Part shown: positions 1 through 9,051 of the stretch, piece after piece
How positions within the stretch are numbered: position 1 is the stretch's first letter
How the letters are laid out: every line of letters begins with the position of its first letter
Origin: Leptospira adleri
Lineage (GTDB): Bacteria > Spirochaetota > Leptospiria > Leptospirales > Leptospiraceae
NCBI RefSeq assembly: GCF_002811985.1
Contig: NZ_NPDU01000029.1
Span: forward strand, 1 to 54,992
Direction of reading: 5' to 3'
DNA: 54,992 nt
Made by a program: the position numbers and the translations under genes
Notes under the pieces: generated by a model
The model's input: the letters and a program-made list of their open reading frames with translations, nothing else
Database searches by the model: none
Told to the model about the DNA's origin: nothing

Positions 1-264
1 CTGCCGGAGACTTTAGACATTGGTCCAAAGCGTGTAACGAACAAAGTATTGCGATTCCAAACGGAGGAGCCGCAGAACTTACGATCACTCCGGGAACTGG
101 TGGAGTTCCTGAAACCAGATATGTGATCTTTCGTGAAACGGGACCGAATTCTTCTCTCATCCGTTACATGAGAGAGGTAAAGAAAAACACTGCGGCTCCT
201 CCGTTTGGAATCGCAATACTTTGTTCGTTACACGCTTTGGACCAATGTCTAAAGTCTCCGGCAG
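1..264. repeat. Perfect 75-bp inverted repeat at the left edge (arms 1-75 and 190-264)
   Basis: Bases 1-75 are the exact reverse complement of 190-264, with 114 bases between the arms. Both arms encode the same stretch of capsid protein (from AGDFRHW to IPNGGAA), once on each strand. The repeat reaches base 1, so it may continue outside the window. This is the signature of a fold-back junction: either a chimera at a contig end or a real inversion breakpoint. Confidence 0.95.
3..189 (+). pseudogene. Inverted 3' segment of the capsid gene (partial)
   Basis: Read from base 3 on the plus strand, this stretch encodes AGDFRHW..IPNGGAA and then continues ELTITPGTGG..ETRYVIFRETGPNSS..MREVKK. The first part duplicates the end of the minus-strand capsid gene. 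The second part looks like its natural continuation: an Ig-like beta domain, GTYKYRISAG through LTITPG, that is often inserted in large-phage capsid proteins. The real capsid C-terminus therefore appears to lie here in the wrong orientation. The frame is open past the junction at 190 but then reads the antisense of the first copy, so no real gene continues there. Confidence 0.75.
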
Positions 265-1255
265 AGATCCTGTATTTGTAGGTTCCTACATACGATCCGG
301 TAAAAAGTGAACCTGGAACAGACGGTAAGGACGCGATAGAAAACGAAGGAGTCGCGGGTGCATCTGTATCGCTTGTTGCCCCTTCCACCCAAGTCCCAAC
401 TTGGTCGTGTTTCATCGGGACTCCCCATTCATGGCGATCGAGCCAGATATCGTCGTCAAAAAGGATAATGTTGTCTTTGGCGTTTGAATCCGCGACGCCG
501 TGAACGATATTGCTGAGAGAAGTATTTCCAGGGGACTGATTGTTATTTTGAATTACAATAGCTCCGCCTACTCTGTCATAATTTTGGTCGTAGAGTGCTT
601 TTGTCGCCGGGTGCATTTTTGCATAGTTCACCTGACCGAACTGTTTGGTTCTCACTTGAGAACTATAGTATTTCATTTCATCGACTGCGGGTAACGCGCC
701 GCGACAATCGGTATAGAAATTCTTACCTAATGATTTAACTTGCGTTTCAAATCCGTCTTGTTCGAGTTTGTTTAAATCCTTTTTTCCAAACCAAATTTTT
801 CTCATTTGGTTTTCCATACCGCGCCTAAGTGCGGCATTGGATTGTGTAAGTTCGGGATCTTGTGAGTTGTTTACGGTATCGACAACTTTGTTAAAAGAAT
901 ATCCTTCCGCAATGTAGTTGATCTCGTTATACAAACGATCGAGTTGAGGATCTCTAAAAGAAGGTTCATCGGACTGTCCGATATAGGAAGAATTATACCA
1001 TCCTCCACCGTGAGAACGATTTCGGTTGTATTCCACGATCACCTGGTTTGTGGTTCTTCTCGGAACTTCTTTTAAAAACTTAAAATCTTTGTCAGTCGAA
1101 ACGGTTGCGACAAACACTTTGTCAAGTGACTGCATAGACAAAACAGCACCCGAGGAGTTGATATCCACAAAAGGAGTTGCGCCGTTTAACGCCGTGTTTG
1201 CTTCGAACGCTTTTTTAATTTCGATCAATTGATCGAGCGTGTGAGGACCGGTCAT
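164..1255 (-). CDS. Major capsid protein, C-terminus replaced by fold-back
   Basis: Probable major head protein of a tailed phage. It follows a prohead protease and a coiled-coil scaffold-like gene, the usual protease-scaffold-capsid order. The last third (SLFTGSYVGTYKYRISAG onward) reads as an Ig/FN3-like insertion domain, known from capsids of larger phages. The last 13 residues (VFFFTSLM end) come from sequence past the inverted-repeat junction at 190 and are almost certainly not native. The natural continuation is found inverted at 75-189. The ATG abuts the stop of the upstream gene with no gap, suggesting translational coupling. The capsid assignment rests on context and domain style, not on a motif match. 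Confidence 0.65.
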   Translation of the reverse strand: MTGPHTLDQLIEIKKAFEANTALNGATPFVDINSSGAVLSMQSLDKVFVATVSTDKDFKFLKEVPRRTTNQVIVEYNRNRSHGGGWYNSSYIGQSDEPSFRDPQLDRLYNEINYIAEGYSFNKVVDTVNNSQDPELTQSNAALRRGMENQMRKIWFGKKDLNKLEQDGFETQVKSLGKNFYTDCRGALPAVDEMKYYSSQVRTKQFGQVNYAKMHPATKALYDQNYDRVGGAIVIQNNNQSPGNTSLSNIVHGVADSNAKDNIILFDDDIWLDRHEWGVPMKHDQVGTWVEGATSDTDAPATPSFSIASLPSVPGSLFTGSYVGTYKYRISAGDFRHWSKACNEQSIAIPNGGAAVFFFTSLM

Positions 1256-2047
1256 TTATTTTTGAACCTCTTTGTATTCGTTTATGAATGCTTGAGCTCG
1301 GTCGGAAAGTTTCCAGGTAGACTCGAAGTACGCGATATCTTCTAACTGGCAATGACCTGCTTCGATTCCTTTGATGATAAGATTTCCGATATGATCTCGG
1401 TCCTTACCCGTGACTAACCCCCCTCCCTTTATGGGATCGTTTGTTTTTTGAATTTTAGAAGTGACTGGGGTTTTCTCGTTCGCTGGACGATTTGCAAGCG
1501 CACCGATTTCGGATTTTAGAGTTTGAACTTCTTTAGAAAGCTGTGAATTATCTTCCGCAGTATCTAAGAGATGCTCGATTGCGGCCGCTAATGTTTCTTG
1601 TCCGCTTTTTAAAACTTCTAAGGTGTTTTGAATTTCTGAGATAAATTCAAGGCGAGCTTTCTCGACCTCTTTTTCTTTCTCGGATTCTTCTTCGCTTTTT
1701 TTCTTTTTCTTGTCCTTTTCTTCTTTCTCTGCTTCTCCTTCTTTGCTCTTCTTTTCGGATTCCGTGAGTTCGGACTTTGCAATTTCGTTTCCGTCATTGT
1801 CGTCAAAATACGCATCGATCACATCGTCTGCAAAGGAGGCAGCTTCTCCTTCCGAAATCCCTTGAGCAATCGCCCACTCCTTTACTTTATCCGTTTCAGG
1901 GACCACACTTCCCGAATCAAGTAACGTCGTTACCTGCGAGGCTAAGGTTTGTAAATCAGGAGCGTCTTCTCCGGTTGGTCCGTCTGATTTTTTTACGGGT
2001 TTTGATTTTACACGCTCCTTCAGACGATTGATCGCATCTTGTATCAT
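1256..2047 (-). CDS. Scaffold-like coiled-coil phage protein
   Basis: 263 residues. The centre (about 90-135) is an extremely charged Lys/Glu run, followed by a predicted coiled coil (about 135-190) and a folded C-terminal region (about 205-263). Charged, helical, low-complexity proteins between protease and capsid genes are commonly scaffolding proteins or capsid delta-domain equivalents that guide head assembly and are then cleaved. The start codon follows the protease stop by 3 nt, with GGAGAA just upstream inside the previous gene, so the protease, this gene and the capsid form one operon. The role is inferred from position and composition. Confidence 0.5.
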   Translation of the reverse strand: MIQDAINRLKERVKSKPVKKSDGPTGEDAPDLQTLASQVTTLLDSGSVVPETDKVKEWAIAQGISEGEAASFADDVIDAYFDDNDGNEIAKSELTESEKKSKEGEAEKEEKDKKKKKSEEESEKEKEVEKARLEFISEIQNTLEVLKSGQETLAAAIEHLLDTAEDNSQLSKEVQTLKSEIGALANRPANEKTPVTSKIQKTNDPIKGGGLVTGKDRDHIGNLIIKGIEAGHCQLEDIAYFESTWKLSDRAQAFINEYKEVQK

Positions 2048-2050
2048 CGA

Positions 2051-2938
2051 TTATTCTCCACTCAGTTTTAGGAATATCGCGTCGGTGAGATTTTCTAAAT
2101 CCTCGCCTTCGATGCTGTATTCTGTCTGGAGAACCGAGCGAATCAGGGCGGACCGAAGTTCCATTCCCTGATTTCTAACACGATCTGAAATATCGGAGAT
2201 GATGAGTTCGACAAAGCGGTCTTGCGCTTCGGGATCCGATTGAAAGAGTTTTGTTAAGAAGTTGAGTTTACGTTCGATTCGTAAGAGGCGTTCTAATTCG
2301 TCAGATCCGTCTAAAATACTCTTCTCGATATCTCGAAGAAAAATCGCACCCTTTATCAATTGAACCGAGGTATCTGGATTGATTACTTCTTGGAGTGGAG
2401 CGATCGCGCATTTACGAAGAAGAATTTTGCGAATCGTCTTTCCTTGATAGTCTTGTGGTCGGGCGAATCCGGAAACGGAAGCTCCCCAACCTTGGAACCC
2501 GGCTTGTAACCCTTTTCGAATTTCCTCTGCGAATTTGTTTCCTGGAAAAAGTCTCCCTAGGATATATAGTCCGTCGTCTTTGATTCCGTAGTGAGTCGGA
2601 AAATCTTCTTTTAACCCGATTTGTTCAGGGGCGCCGATGATCGCTTCCGCTTTTGATTTTTGTAAATCGACGAGGAGAGATCCGGTTAGCTTCCCCTCGT
2701 TTTTTAGATCTCGAATCTCTTTATCGATATGATCGGTTAGATGGTTAAAGTCGAAGTATCCTTGGGAAGTAAACTCCGAACGCATCGAAGGATCCGCGTA
2801 AGCAGATTTAAGGATGACTTCCCCTTGTCTGTCTTCTCGTTCCGAAGACGCTTTGACAAGAATCTTGATTGCGCCAGTCCGATCCTCCGGAGTGGCTTTC
2901 ATTATTTGGAATGGATGAAGAAATTGAGTCTCTGACAT
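2051..2938 (-). CDS. Prohead (maturation) protease, HK97-like
   Basis: 295 residues. The N-terminal part fits the caudoviral prohead protease fold: DRQGEVI at about 36-42, a candidate catalytic His66 in YFDFNHL, and a candidate nucleophile Ser154 or Ser156 in GWGASVSGF. Such serine proteases process scaffold and capsid during head maturation. The C-terminal 90 residues are helical and not part of the protease core; they may act as a fused assembly domain. ATG start with AAGGG about 6 nt upstream. It is first in the protease-scaffold-capsid operon, and the 330-bp AT-rich gap upstream may hold its promoter. Confidence 0.7.
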   Translation of the reverse strand: MSETQFLHPFQIMKATPEDRTGAIKILVKASSEREDRQGEVILKSAYADPSMRSEFTSQGYFDFNHLTDHIDKEIRDLKNEGKLTGSLLVDLQKSKAEAIIGAPEQIGLKEDFPTHYGIKDDGLYILGRLFPGNKFAEEIRKGLQAGFQGWGASVSGFARPQDYQGKTIRKILLRKCAIAPLQEVINPDTSVQLIKGAIFLRDIEKSILDGSDELERLLRIERKLNFLTKLFQSDPEAQDRFVELIISDISDRVRNQGMELRSALIRSVLQTEYSIEGEDLENLTDAIFLKLSGE

Positions 2939-3272
2939 AGAGACCCTTGTATTTGAAAATTAAAAATCGGAAGTGGGTAGATTCGATTACTGACTCTATC
3001 TTTGAAATTATCTTAGATTAGAATATCAAATGTTTGATTAAAGAATCTTGCAAATTTTTAATGTAGAACGCTCAGAACAAGCAAAAGATGAATAATGTTT
3101 TTATTATAAAAAACCGATTATTATAATGAAAAAAAGTGAAAAATTAATAAAGAAAATCGCTTGTGTAATTAGTCTATTTAATGTAGCCTTCCAAATGCGT
3201 CTGGAATGAGTCGCCTAGCGTCTCAACGAGGGGCTTTCAGCCCCATCGCCAGTCGCCGTCCTCATAAAATTT
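2939..3272. other. AT-rich intergenic stretch with hairpin element
   Basis: About 330 bases without a gene. The left two thirds are very AT-rich and probably hold divergent promoters. The right end is GC-richer. It has the sequence AGTCGCC twice (3209-3215 and 3251-3257), flanking a 6-bp perfect hairpin GGGGCT-TTC-AGCCCC at 3230-3244. There is no T-run after the hairpin, so it is not a normal terminator. It looks like the edge of an inserted cassette or a dispersed intergenic repeat. Confidence 0.6.
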
Positions 3273-4169
3273 ATGTATCTTTGCTATCTGGATGAATCCG
3301 GAACTCCAAGTATTCCTGGAAATACTAGTCATTACGTTTTGGCAGGAATATCAATACCTGTAAAATATTGGAGCAATAGTGAACGACAAATCGATATAAT
3401 TAAACGAAAATTTAATCTTGAAGGGTCCGAAATTCATACCGGTTGGATTTTAAGATCGTATATTGAACAACAGAATATTCCGAATTTTGAATCTTTGAAT
3501 TATATAAGTCGTAGGCAAGAAGTGGAAAAACTCCGAATATCGGAAATACACAGACTTCAAAGATTAGGTAATTCTAAAAGATTAAAGCAAACAAAAAAAA
3601 ATTATAGAGAAACCACCCCATATATCCACCTCACACATTCGGAACGTCTTAACTTTATTACTGAATTAGCACATACAATTGCAAATTGGAGCTACGCCAG
3701 ACTATTCGCTGAATGTATTGATAAACTTCATTTCAACCCGACTATTTCTGCAAGGCCTTTAGATGAGCATGCTCTTGAGCAAATTGTAAATCGATTTCAT
3801 AAATATTTAGAAATCATGGATAGATCTGCACAAGTACCTGAAAGCTATGGTTTATTAATTCATGATAATAATGATACTGTAGAAAAAAGACATACGGATT
3901 TGATGCGTCATTTTCATAATCATGGTACATTTTGGGGCAATATAACAAAGATTATTGAAACTCCGCTCTTTGTTGATTCTAAACTTACTAGCATGATTCA
4001 AATTGCTGATTTATGTTCTTATTCATTAAGAAGATATCTAGAAAATTCTGAAGACACTCTTTTTAATATAATTTTTCAAAGAGCGGACAGAATAAATAAT
4101 GCCGTTGTCGGCGTTAGACATTTTACTTCTCAAACATGCAATTGTAAGATATGTACATCGAGACATTGA
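3273..4169 (+). CDS. DUF3800 family protein
   Basis: 298 residues. The start YLDESG (residues 5-10) and the late D..QIADL.SY..RRY segment are the two hallmark blocks of DUF3800, a family with an RNase H-like fold and presumed metal-dependent nuclease activity, often seen on mobile elements and near defence genes. It is a single plus-strand gene inside a minus-strand virion operon and is visibly more AT-rich than its neighbours, so it is probably cargo (a moron). No clear ribosome binding site precedes the ATG. The C-terminus has a CNCKIC cysteine cluster that could bind metal. The function is not established. Confidence 0.8.
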   Translation: MYLCYLDESGTPSIPGNTSHYVLAGISIPVKYWSNSERQIDIIKRKFNLEGSEIHTGWILRSYIEQQNIPNFESLNYISRRQEVEKLRISEIHRLQRLGNSKRLKQTKKNYRETTPYIHLTHSERLNFITELAHTIANWSYARLFAECIDKLHFNPTISARPLDEHALEQIVNRFHKYLEIMDRSAQVPESYGLLIHDNNDTVEKRHTDLMRHFHNHGTFWGNITKIIETPLFVDSKLTSMIQIADLCSYSLRRYLENSEDTLFNIIFQRADRINNAVVGVRHFTSQTCNCKICTSRH

Positions 4170-4385
4170 TTACTTATTTTTTACGAAATCACCACGCAAA
4201 AATTTATAAAGAACCCGTAAGTAGCAACACTTATATTCAATAAAAAGCCAACCTTCCTCGCTTACGGGAAAAAGGATAGGAATATATCGAAAAAATCCCG
4301 TCACAAACCATTCTCCGTTCTCTTGCCAACCGTACATCGGGAACCCCATATAAAAAAGCTTTTTGATTTCTTTATCTGAATTCAA
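4170..4385 (-). CDS. Small hypothetical protein
   Basis: 71 residues, aromatic-rich (GWQENGEWFVTGFFRYIPILFP). The start is TTG, supported by AGGTG 6-7 nt upstream. Its stop abuts the DUF3800 stop, so the two genes converge with no spacer. Not recognised; a small beta-rich fold is possible. It may have arrived with the DUF3800 gene. Confidence 0.5.
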   Translation of the reverse strand: MNSDKEIKKLFYMGFPMYGWQENGEWFVTGFFRYIPILFPVSEEGWLFIEYKCCYLRVLYKFLRGDFVKNK

Positions 4386-4484
4386 TTTTGCACCTATTCA
4401 GGTGGTATAGATTTTTCATTTTTCTAATATTGTCAAGTTTGTATTTTCTGAATATCCCGAACGAAATCTTTTAATTATCATAAC

Positions 4485-4874
4485 TTATGGATCCGAGACT
4501 AAAAGATAGACTCTCAATTTTCCCACAGAAGAACCGTTGGGATTCCAATAGACTCGGGCCTGCGTAAGTGCAGTAATTGTATCAAATGCAAGTCCTAAAA
4601 ATATTCCTGGAACGGTTAAATCCGTGCCCCCAGGATCGAGCCACTTGTCTGCAAGAATTGTATCTCCTACAGTTAAGTTTGGTGAGCCGTTAAAAGGGAT
4701 TAAAACTCTTACAAATACTTGAACAACGATGGAATTAACCTGTAAAATATCTCCTAAGTTAATTGTGCCGGCCGCGTTTGAAAAATCGATTTCAGCTTCT
4801 GCTACGTTCAACTTTTTCAATCGGTTATCCTCCGGAAAATCGTCAAAAGTAAATGGACCAAGGAAAGTTGGCAT
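4485..4874 (-). CDS. Putative phage structural protein, beta-rich
   Basis: 129 residues, mostly beta strands, with few charged residues and a repeated pattern of short hydrophobic strands (TINLGDILQVNSIVVQVFV, LRVYLLVSDP). It sits between virion genes on the same strand, so a head decoration, head-fibre or minor tail role is plausible. No family was recognised. ATG start without an obvious Shine-Dalgarno. Confidence 0.5.
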   Translation of the reverse strand: MPTFLGPFTFDDFPEDNRLKKLNVAEAEIDFSNAAGTINLGDILQVNSIVVQVFVRVLIPFNGSPNLTVGDTILADKWLDPGGTDLTVPGIFLGLAFDTITALTQARVYWNPNGSSVGKLRVYLLVSDP

Positions 4875-4954
4875 TGAAATAAATTATTATGCCTGTGTGA
4901 ATCGGAGAAGGGGATTTTTATTTCTGGTCATATCACTTCATTTCTTAACCTTTT

Positions 4955-7378
4955 TCACAATGTCGCTAATAGTAAGTTACGTGAAATTCCCTCTTCCATC
5001 TTTTTTTCATAACGAATATCGTCTGACTGTTTTGTTAGAGTGACTAATCTCGTAGAAACTCCGGTTTGTCTGAAAGAATCTTTACCTTTAAAAGATCCCT
5101 CGGGTAACTTTTCGGAAACTCCTCCTTTTTCTGTAAGCCATTTACGAAATTCCTGCGATCTATGATCCTGGCGAAAGAATGAACCTTCAGACATGATCGC
5201 AACTAGTTTACCACCGGGTTTTAGAAGTGAATATGCGTGCCTGACATGGCGGATATCGTTGCCATTCTCAAAAGGAGGATTCATAAGAATTCGGTCATAC
5301 CTCTTATCAACAAAATCTAAAAAATCATCTGCGACTACCGTATATCCTTTGGCTTGCAATATGTTTTTTAATGAATACACTGGTTCGATTGTATCCGGAT
5401 GAATCCCTGTTTCTTCCGAAATCGTTTCGGCTAAATCCCCTTTTCCGGCGGAAGGTTCGAGAACGTCCATTCCAGGTTTTATATCCGCTTCCAGGATAAG
5501 TCTTTGAGCCAAGGGTTTTGGAGTTGGGAAAAACCCTGGAATTTTATTCCCAATCAAATCTCGTTCCAGATTTCGAATTTCTACTTTTTTCGGATCGAGT
5601 CCGGCGCTCTTGCTTTTTGCAATGAGTGTGCGAAGATACTGACCAGCTTCATGGACTTGTTCAAATGTGCTAAGTCCAAGTCGTAAAACTGCCAAAGTCC
5701 TTTCGTTGTAGTTTGGATAGGGATTTCCTCTGAAATATAATTCATAAGGCTTTCCTTCTATGATTACTGGTTTTTTAGTATCAGGTTTAGCTGGACGCGC
5801 GTATAAACACTGCTCGATTTTATTAAACTTATCCATGAGGCGTTTCAAAGATTCAGCCTCATCAAGATTTGAAGTATCGATAAATTCTGCTTCACGGGAA
5901 GGAATCGTTTTTTGGAGCTTACTTGCTCCTTCCAATTCTGACTTTGTAATCAGTCCGTTTTCATAAGCCCAAGTAAGGTTATGACCGTATATTTTATTAC
6001 TACCTGAAACCGAAATACGATCCGATGATTTCTCTGAAATGAACCGAGAATCAAGTTTTCGAAACCATATTGATATTTTTTCAGTCAGGGTTTTTTGATC
6101 TTGTGAGTGTTGCTGGGTTCTGTTATTGTTTAGGGACCTAGAAACATTGAGAATTTCTTCAATGTCTTTTTTACTTTTTATTCTTTTGAGATTTTCAGGG
6201 AATGCCCCTAAGTCCACTTCCTCTGCTATTCCTCGTAGAGCAGATTGAATGTCCCGCATCTTCTTTGCATCTTCATACATTGAATCCGCGATTCTTGCTC
6301 TGCGATAGGTTGGGTTTTGTTTTGATATAGGAGGACTTTCTTTGTTACGAATCGATTCTTCCATAGCATCGGCAAGGTTTCTAAATTTTGCAGAAACTAC
6401 CGCTCGTTTAATCGGAGTATCATCTTCGATCGGTTTAGGATTGTTTTTTTCGTTATATTTGAGTAAGGATTCTGAAATATAGTTACGAATAATTTTTAAA
6501 ACGATGGACGGTTCTTTTTGAACCAGTTTGGAAAGTGCGTCATTGATTTTTACCGATATGGATGGGGCGATTTGTTTTTTATCTACCGATTCTTTTAGGC
6601 GCTCTACAAATCGACTTTCCTCTATCGTTAAATTCGAATCTTGTAAATGGCTTACCACTCCGGACAAAGTGTTCGCGGTTAGAATTGAATTTGAAGTTGT
6701 CTCTACGTCATGTTTCCCTGCGGCATTATCATTTCCAAGCATGGCCTCGGAGAGAGATCGTTTTGACTCATGGACTTTTGCTGTAATCAGAGAACGAATA
6801 ATTTTATTTACGTTTTCCGAAGTGATGCTAACAAACTTGTAGGAAATGTTTAAGAGGCTATTTAGATTATTCCCTTCCCTATTAGCAAATTCCTCGAACT
6901 CAATTGCACGGTTATTAAGTCCCGCATCTATGAGGGAATTTTTTACCTGTAAAATGAAATCCTCTAAACTTCGAATCGATACAGGGAAGTAGCTGGGTTT
7001 GTAATTTTGATTTGCGAATTTTTTTACTGTCTTAGGCGCAATATCGAAAAGACTCGGCTCTGATGGACTTAGTTGTTTTTCGCGTTTTTGTTTACTTTCA
7101 GAACTTCGGTTGAATTTCTTTTCTTCAGTTAGAGGGGATTCCTTATCTTTATTCGAAGATTTTGAATTAAATTCGGTGTTTTTTACCGTATCTGCAATTA
7201 GTTTGGATGCGCGAGATCTCGAGGGAGCTTTAATCATAGCCCAAGCTCCCTTCTCACCGGAAGGTTTTACCTTTCGCCAAACAGAGCCGTCAGCATGAGT
7301 TGAAGGCCAGCCTACCGGCTTTTCATTCGATTTTAGAATTAGTAAAGTGGATTTTACGACTTCACGGATAGAAGACAT
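4955..7378 (-). CDS. Polyvalent phage protein with C-terminal adenine methyltransferase-like domain
   Basis: 807 residues. Residues 1-70 contain a short segment, GWPSTHADGSVWRKVKP; a similar one occurs in the other giant protein of this phage. The middle is charged and helical with no clear domain. Residues about 610-790 form a class I methyltransferase: FFPTPKPLAQ, the SAM-binding VLEPSAGKGDL (about 640-650) and the catalytic NPPF (about 703), as in N6-adenine methylases. This matches the published concept of polyvalent proteins: long, multi-domain phage proteins thought to enter the cell with the DNA and counter host defences. Injection with the genome is inferred from its place among virion genes. 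A start is clear at ATG 7378. Confidence 0.65.
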   Translation of the reverse strand: MSSIREVVKSTLLILKSNEKPVGWPSTHADGSVWRKVKPSGEKGAWAMIKAPSRSRASKLIADTVKNTEFNSKSSNKDKESPLTEEKKFNRSSESKQKREKQLSPSEPSLFDIAPKTVKKFANQNYKPSYFPVSIRSLEDFILQVKNSLIDAGLNNRAIEFEEFANREGNNLNSLLNISYKFVSITSENVNKIIRSLITAKVHESKRSLSEAMLGNDNAAGKHDVETTSNSILTANTLSGVVSHLQDSNLTIEESRFVERLKESVDKKQIAPSISVKINDALSKLVQKEPSIVLKIIRNYISESLLKYNEKNNPKPIEDDTPIKRAVVSAKFRNLADAMEESIRNKESPPISKQNPTYRRARIADSMYEDAKKMRDIQSALRGIAEEVDLGAFPENLKRIKSKKDIEEILNVSRSLNNNRTQQHSQDQKTLTEKISIWFRKLDSRFISEKSSDRISVSGSNKIYGHNLTWAYENGLITKSELEGASKLQKTIPSREAEFIDTSNLDEAESLKRLMDKFNKIEQCLYARPAKPDTKKPVIIEGKPYELYFRGNPYPNYNERTLAVLRLGLSTFEQVHEAGQYLRTLIAKSKSAGLDPKKVEIRNLERDLIGNKIPGFFPTPKPLAQRLILEADIKPGMDVLEPSAGKGDLAETISEETGIHPDTIEPVYSLKNILQAKGYTVVADDFLDFVDKRYDRILMNPPFENGNDIRHVRHAYSLLKPGGKLVAIMSEGSFFRQDHRSQEFRKWLTEKGGVSEKLPEGSFKGKDSFRQTGVSTRLVTLTKQSDDIRYEKKMEEGISRNLLLATL

Positions 7379-7459
7379 TCTGCCCGAAAAAATAAAACAA
7401 AAGCGTCTATCGGAGTTTGTTTTTTAAAGACAGAGAATTCGAAACGGACCGATTTTTCT

Positions 7460-9028
7460 TTAATCTGTATAGGCTCTTGAAGACGTAGGACTCCATTTAA
7501 AAGAAATGGTTGTATTTGCTTTCGCTTGACCGGGAGAGAATTCATCGATTACGTCTGTGATATATCCAAACTCACTGATCTCGTCATCCGGCATCGGATA
7601 TTTTTTAGAAGAGTCCATTTCGATTCGATATGGTATTCCCGGACGTAAAGGGATAAAGGGTAGATCAAATGAGCCACTGGCAATTTTTAATTCTTCTATA
7701 TCGCAGAAAATACTAAAGAGCCTATCTCGAATTTTTGCGAGTTCGCTTTTGTAGTTTTCTTTGTTTTTTTCGTTTAGATTTTCTTCTTTAAAAACGAGTC
7801 CCGCCATTTTTACGTGAAGTAATTTAGGGCCAAAAATAGAACGGAGTTTGTCTTCGTATTTCGGTTCGGAGAGGACGGTGCCAAATTGTTGAAATGTGCT
7901 TTGAATTACGTGAACTCCGGCAATTACAGAATCTTCCGAATCCTCGATACGGTAATTCTTGAGGTCATCAAAGGCAAAATAATAACAAGCGTCGATATTT
8001 GAGGTTTTTAAATCCCTGTATTTTCCATCCTTTCCGAACATGTAAAACGGAGTTGGCCGAAAAACGACCTTTGCCTCCTTTCTTCCTACCTCGTATTCCT
8101 CGATCACATTCGATCCAATCTCTCCTAATGAAACTCCTTTCCCAAATAATCCGTCGATTTGAAACGATTGAAGTGGATCCACGAACAATTCATAGAGGGG
8201 TTCAGAAACATACGATCTTAGAATCTCCCAAAAATTAACATAAGAGCCGATCGAAAAGCTAGACAATACTTGTGATTCGTAAGTGAAAAATTCCGTGTAT
8301 GCTTTTTTGGGAAGAAGGATCGTTAAAATAGAATCTGGATCGTTTTGTGAAGTCGGTGAAAGTACTGGATGATCTGCGTATCTTGAAACGTTCATAAGTG
8401 AACAAAAAAATTCATCCCAAAAATTTTTAATTAAATCGGATAGCTGTCCCTGCAAAAATACTTTCGTAGCTTTTGTGATGACGCCTGCGTAAGATTCTTG
8501 GGTTCGTGTAGGTGGCACTCCTTCCGTTCTTTGATAATCGATAAAAAAATCGGTATCCGAAAGAAGGGTTTCAATTGGTGAAATGGTCACGCTTACAAAA
8601 CTTTTTCCCTCTGCTGAATATTCTCTGGACGTAGATTTTACCTTTCCGACATTTAATTTGTTAAAGCTACTTTCCTTTGAATTGCCTGATCCATTATCAT
8701 AATAAATAAAAACGATACTTCGGACCGGAAATATATCTCTGAATCTTAAAAATTCTCCTTCTTTAATTTGAGACAAAGGAAGCGGAGTTTCAGTATTACG
8801 TTGTACGAAGTAACTTTCTTGGTACGGAATTGTTAGAGAGATTCCTCCTCTTTGCGCGGAAATGGAACGATGAGATTTGATCGTTGTTACGTATTCTACC
8901 GGAAAGAAAATATTACTGGACGATCCTGGTAAATGGACCTCGATCGCAAACGACTTTGGTGGAAGTCCAATGTCTATTCGCTCTCTTTTTTTTTCTACTT
9001 TGTCAGAATCGGATTGCGGATTCGGCAC
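7460..9028 (-). CDS. Baseplate hub / late control D-like tail protein
   Basis: 522 residues. It sits directly downstream of the gpV-like spike gene, where contractile-tailed phages encode the hub (gp27, gpD or Mu gp44-like). Early residues describe beta-rich sequence, including SAQRGGISLTIPYQESYFV. The C-terminal end, with EFGYITDVIDEFSPG then a beta strand TTISFKW, resembles the closing domain of hub proteins. In the particle this would form the trimer linking tail tube and spike. No catalytic lysozyme motif was seen. The assignment rests mainly on gene order. Confidence 0.5.
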   Translation of the reverse strand: MPNPQSDSDKVEKKRERIDIGLPPKSFAIEVHLPGSSSNIFFPVEYVTTIKSHRSISAQRGGISLTIPYQESYFVQRNTETPLPLSQIKEGEFLRFRDIFPVRSIVFIYYDNGSGNSKESSFNKLNVGKVKSTSREYSAEGKSFVSVTISPIETLLSDTDFFIDYQRTEGVPPTRTQESYAGVITKATKVFLQGQLSDLIKNFWDEFFCSLMNVSRYADHPVLSPTSQNDPDSILTILLPKKAYTEFFTYESQVLSSFSIGSYVNFWEILRSYVSEPLYELFVDPLQSFQIDGLFGKGVSLGEIGSNVIEEYEVGRKEAKVVFRPTPFYMFGKDGKYRDLKTSNIDACYYFAFDDLKNYRIEDSEDSVIAGVHVIQSTFQQFGTVLSEPKYEDKLRSIFGPKLLHVKMAGLVFKEENLNEKNKENYKSELAKIRDRLFSIFCDIEELKIASGSFDLPFIPLRPGIPYRIEMDSSKKYPMPDDEISEFGYITDVIDEFSPGQAKANTTISFKWSPTSSRAYTD

Positions 9029-9051
9029 AAAGCAAATTTTAAAGGATTAGG

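Noticed and set aside
500..694. Plus-strand ORF inside the capsid gene
   Set aside because: It lies fully opposite a well-supported coding frame, with no ribosome binding site or recognisable protein.
1618..1815. Lys/Arg-rich ORF within the scaffold-like gene
   Set aside because: Its composition is only the shifted frame of the Lys/Glu run; no independent start signal.
7354..7545. Short ORF at the end of the hub-like gene
   Set aside because: Most of it is an out-of-frame overlap of two real genes.
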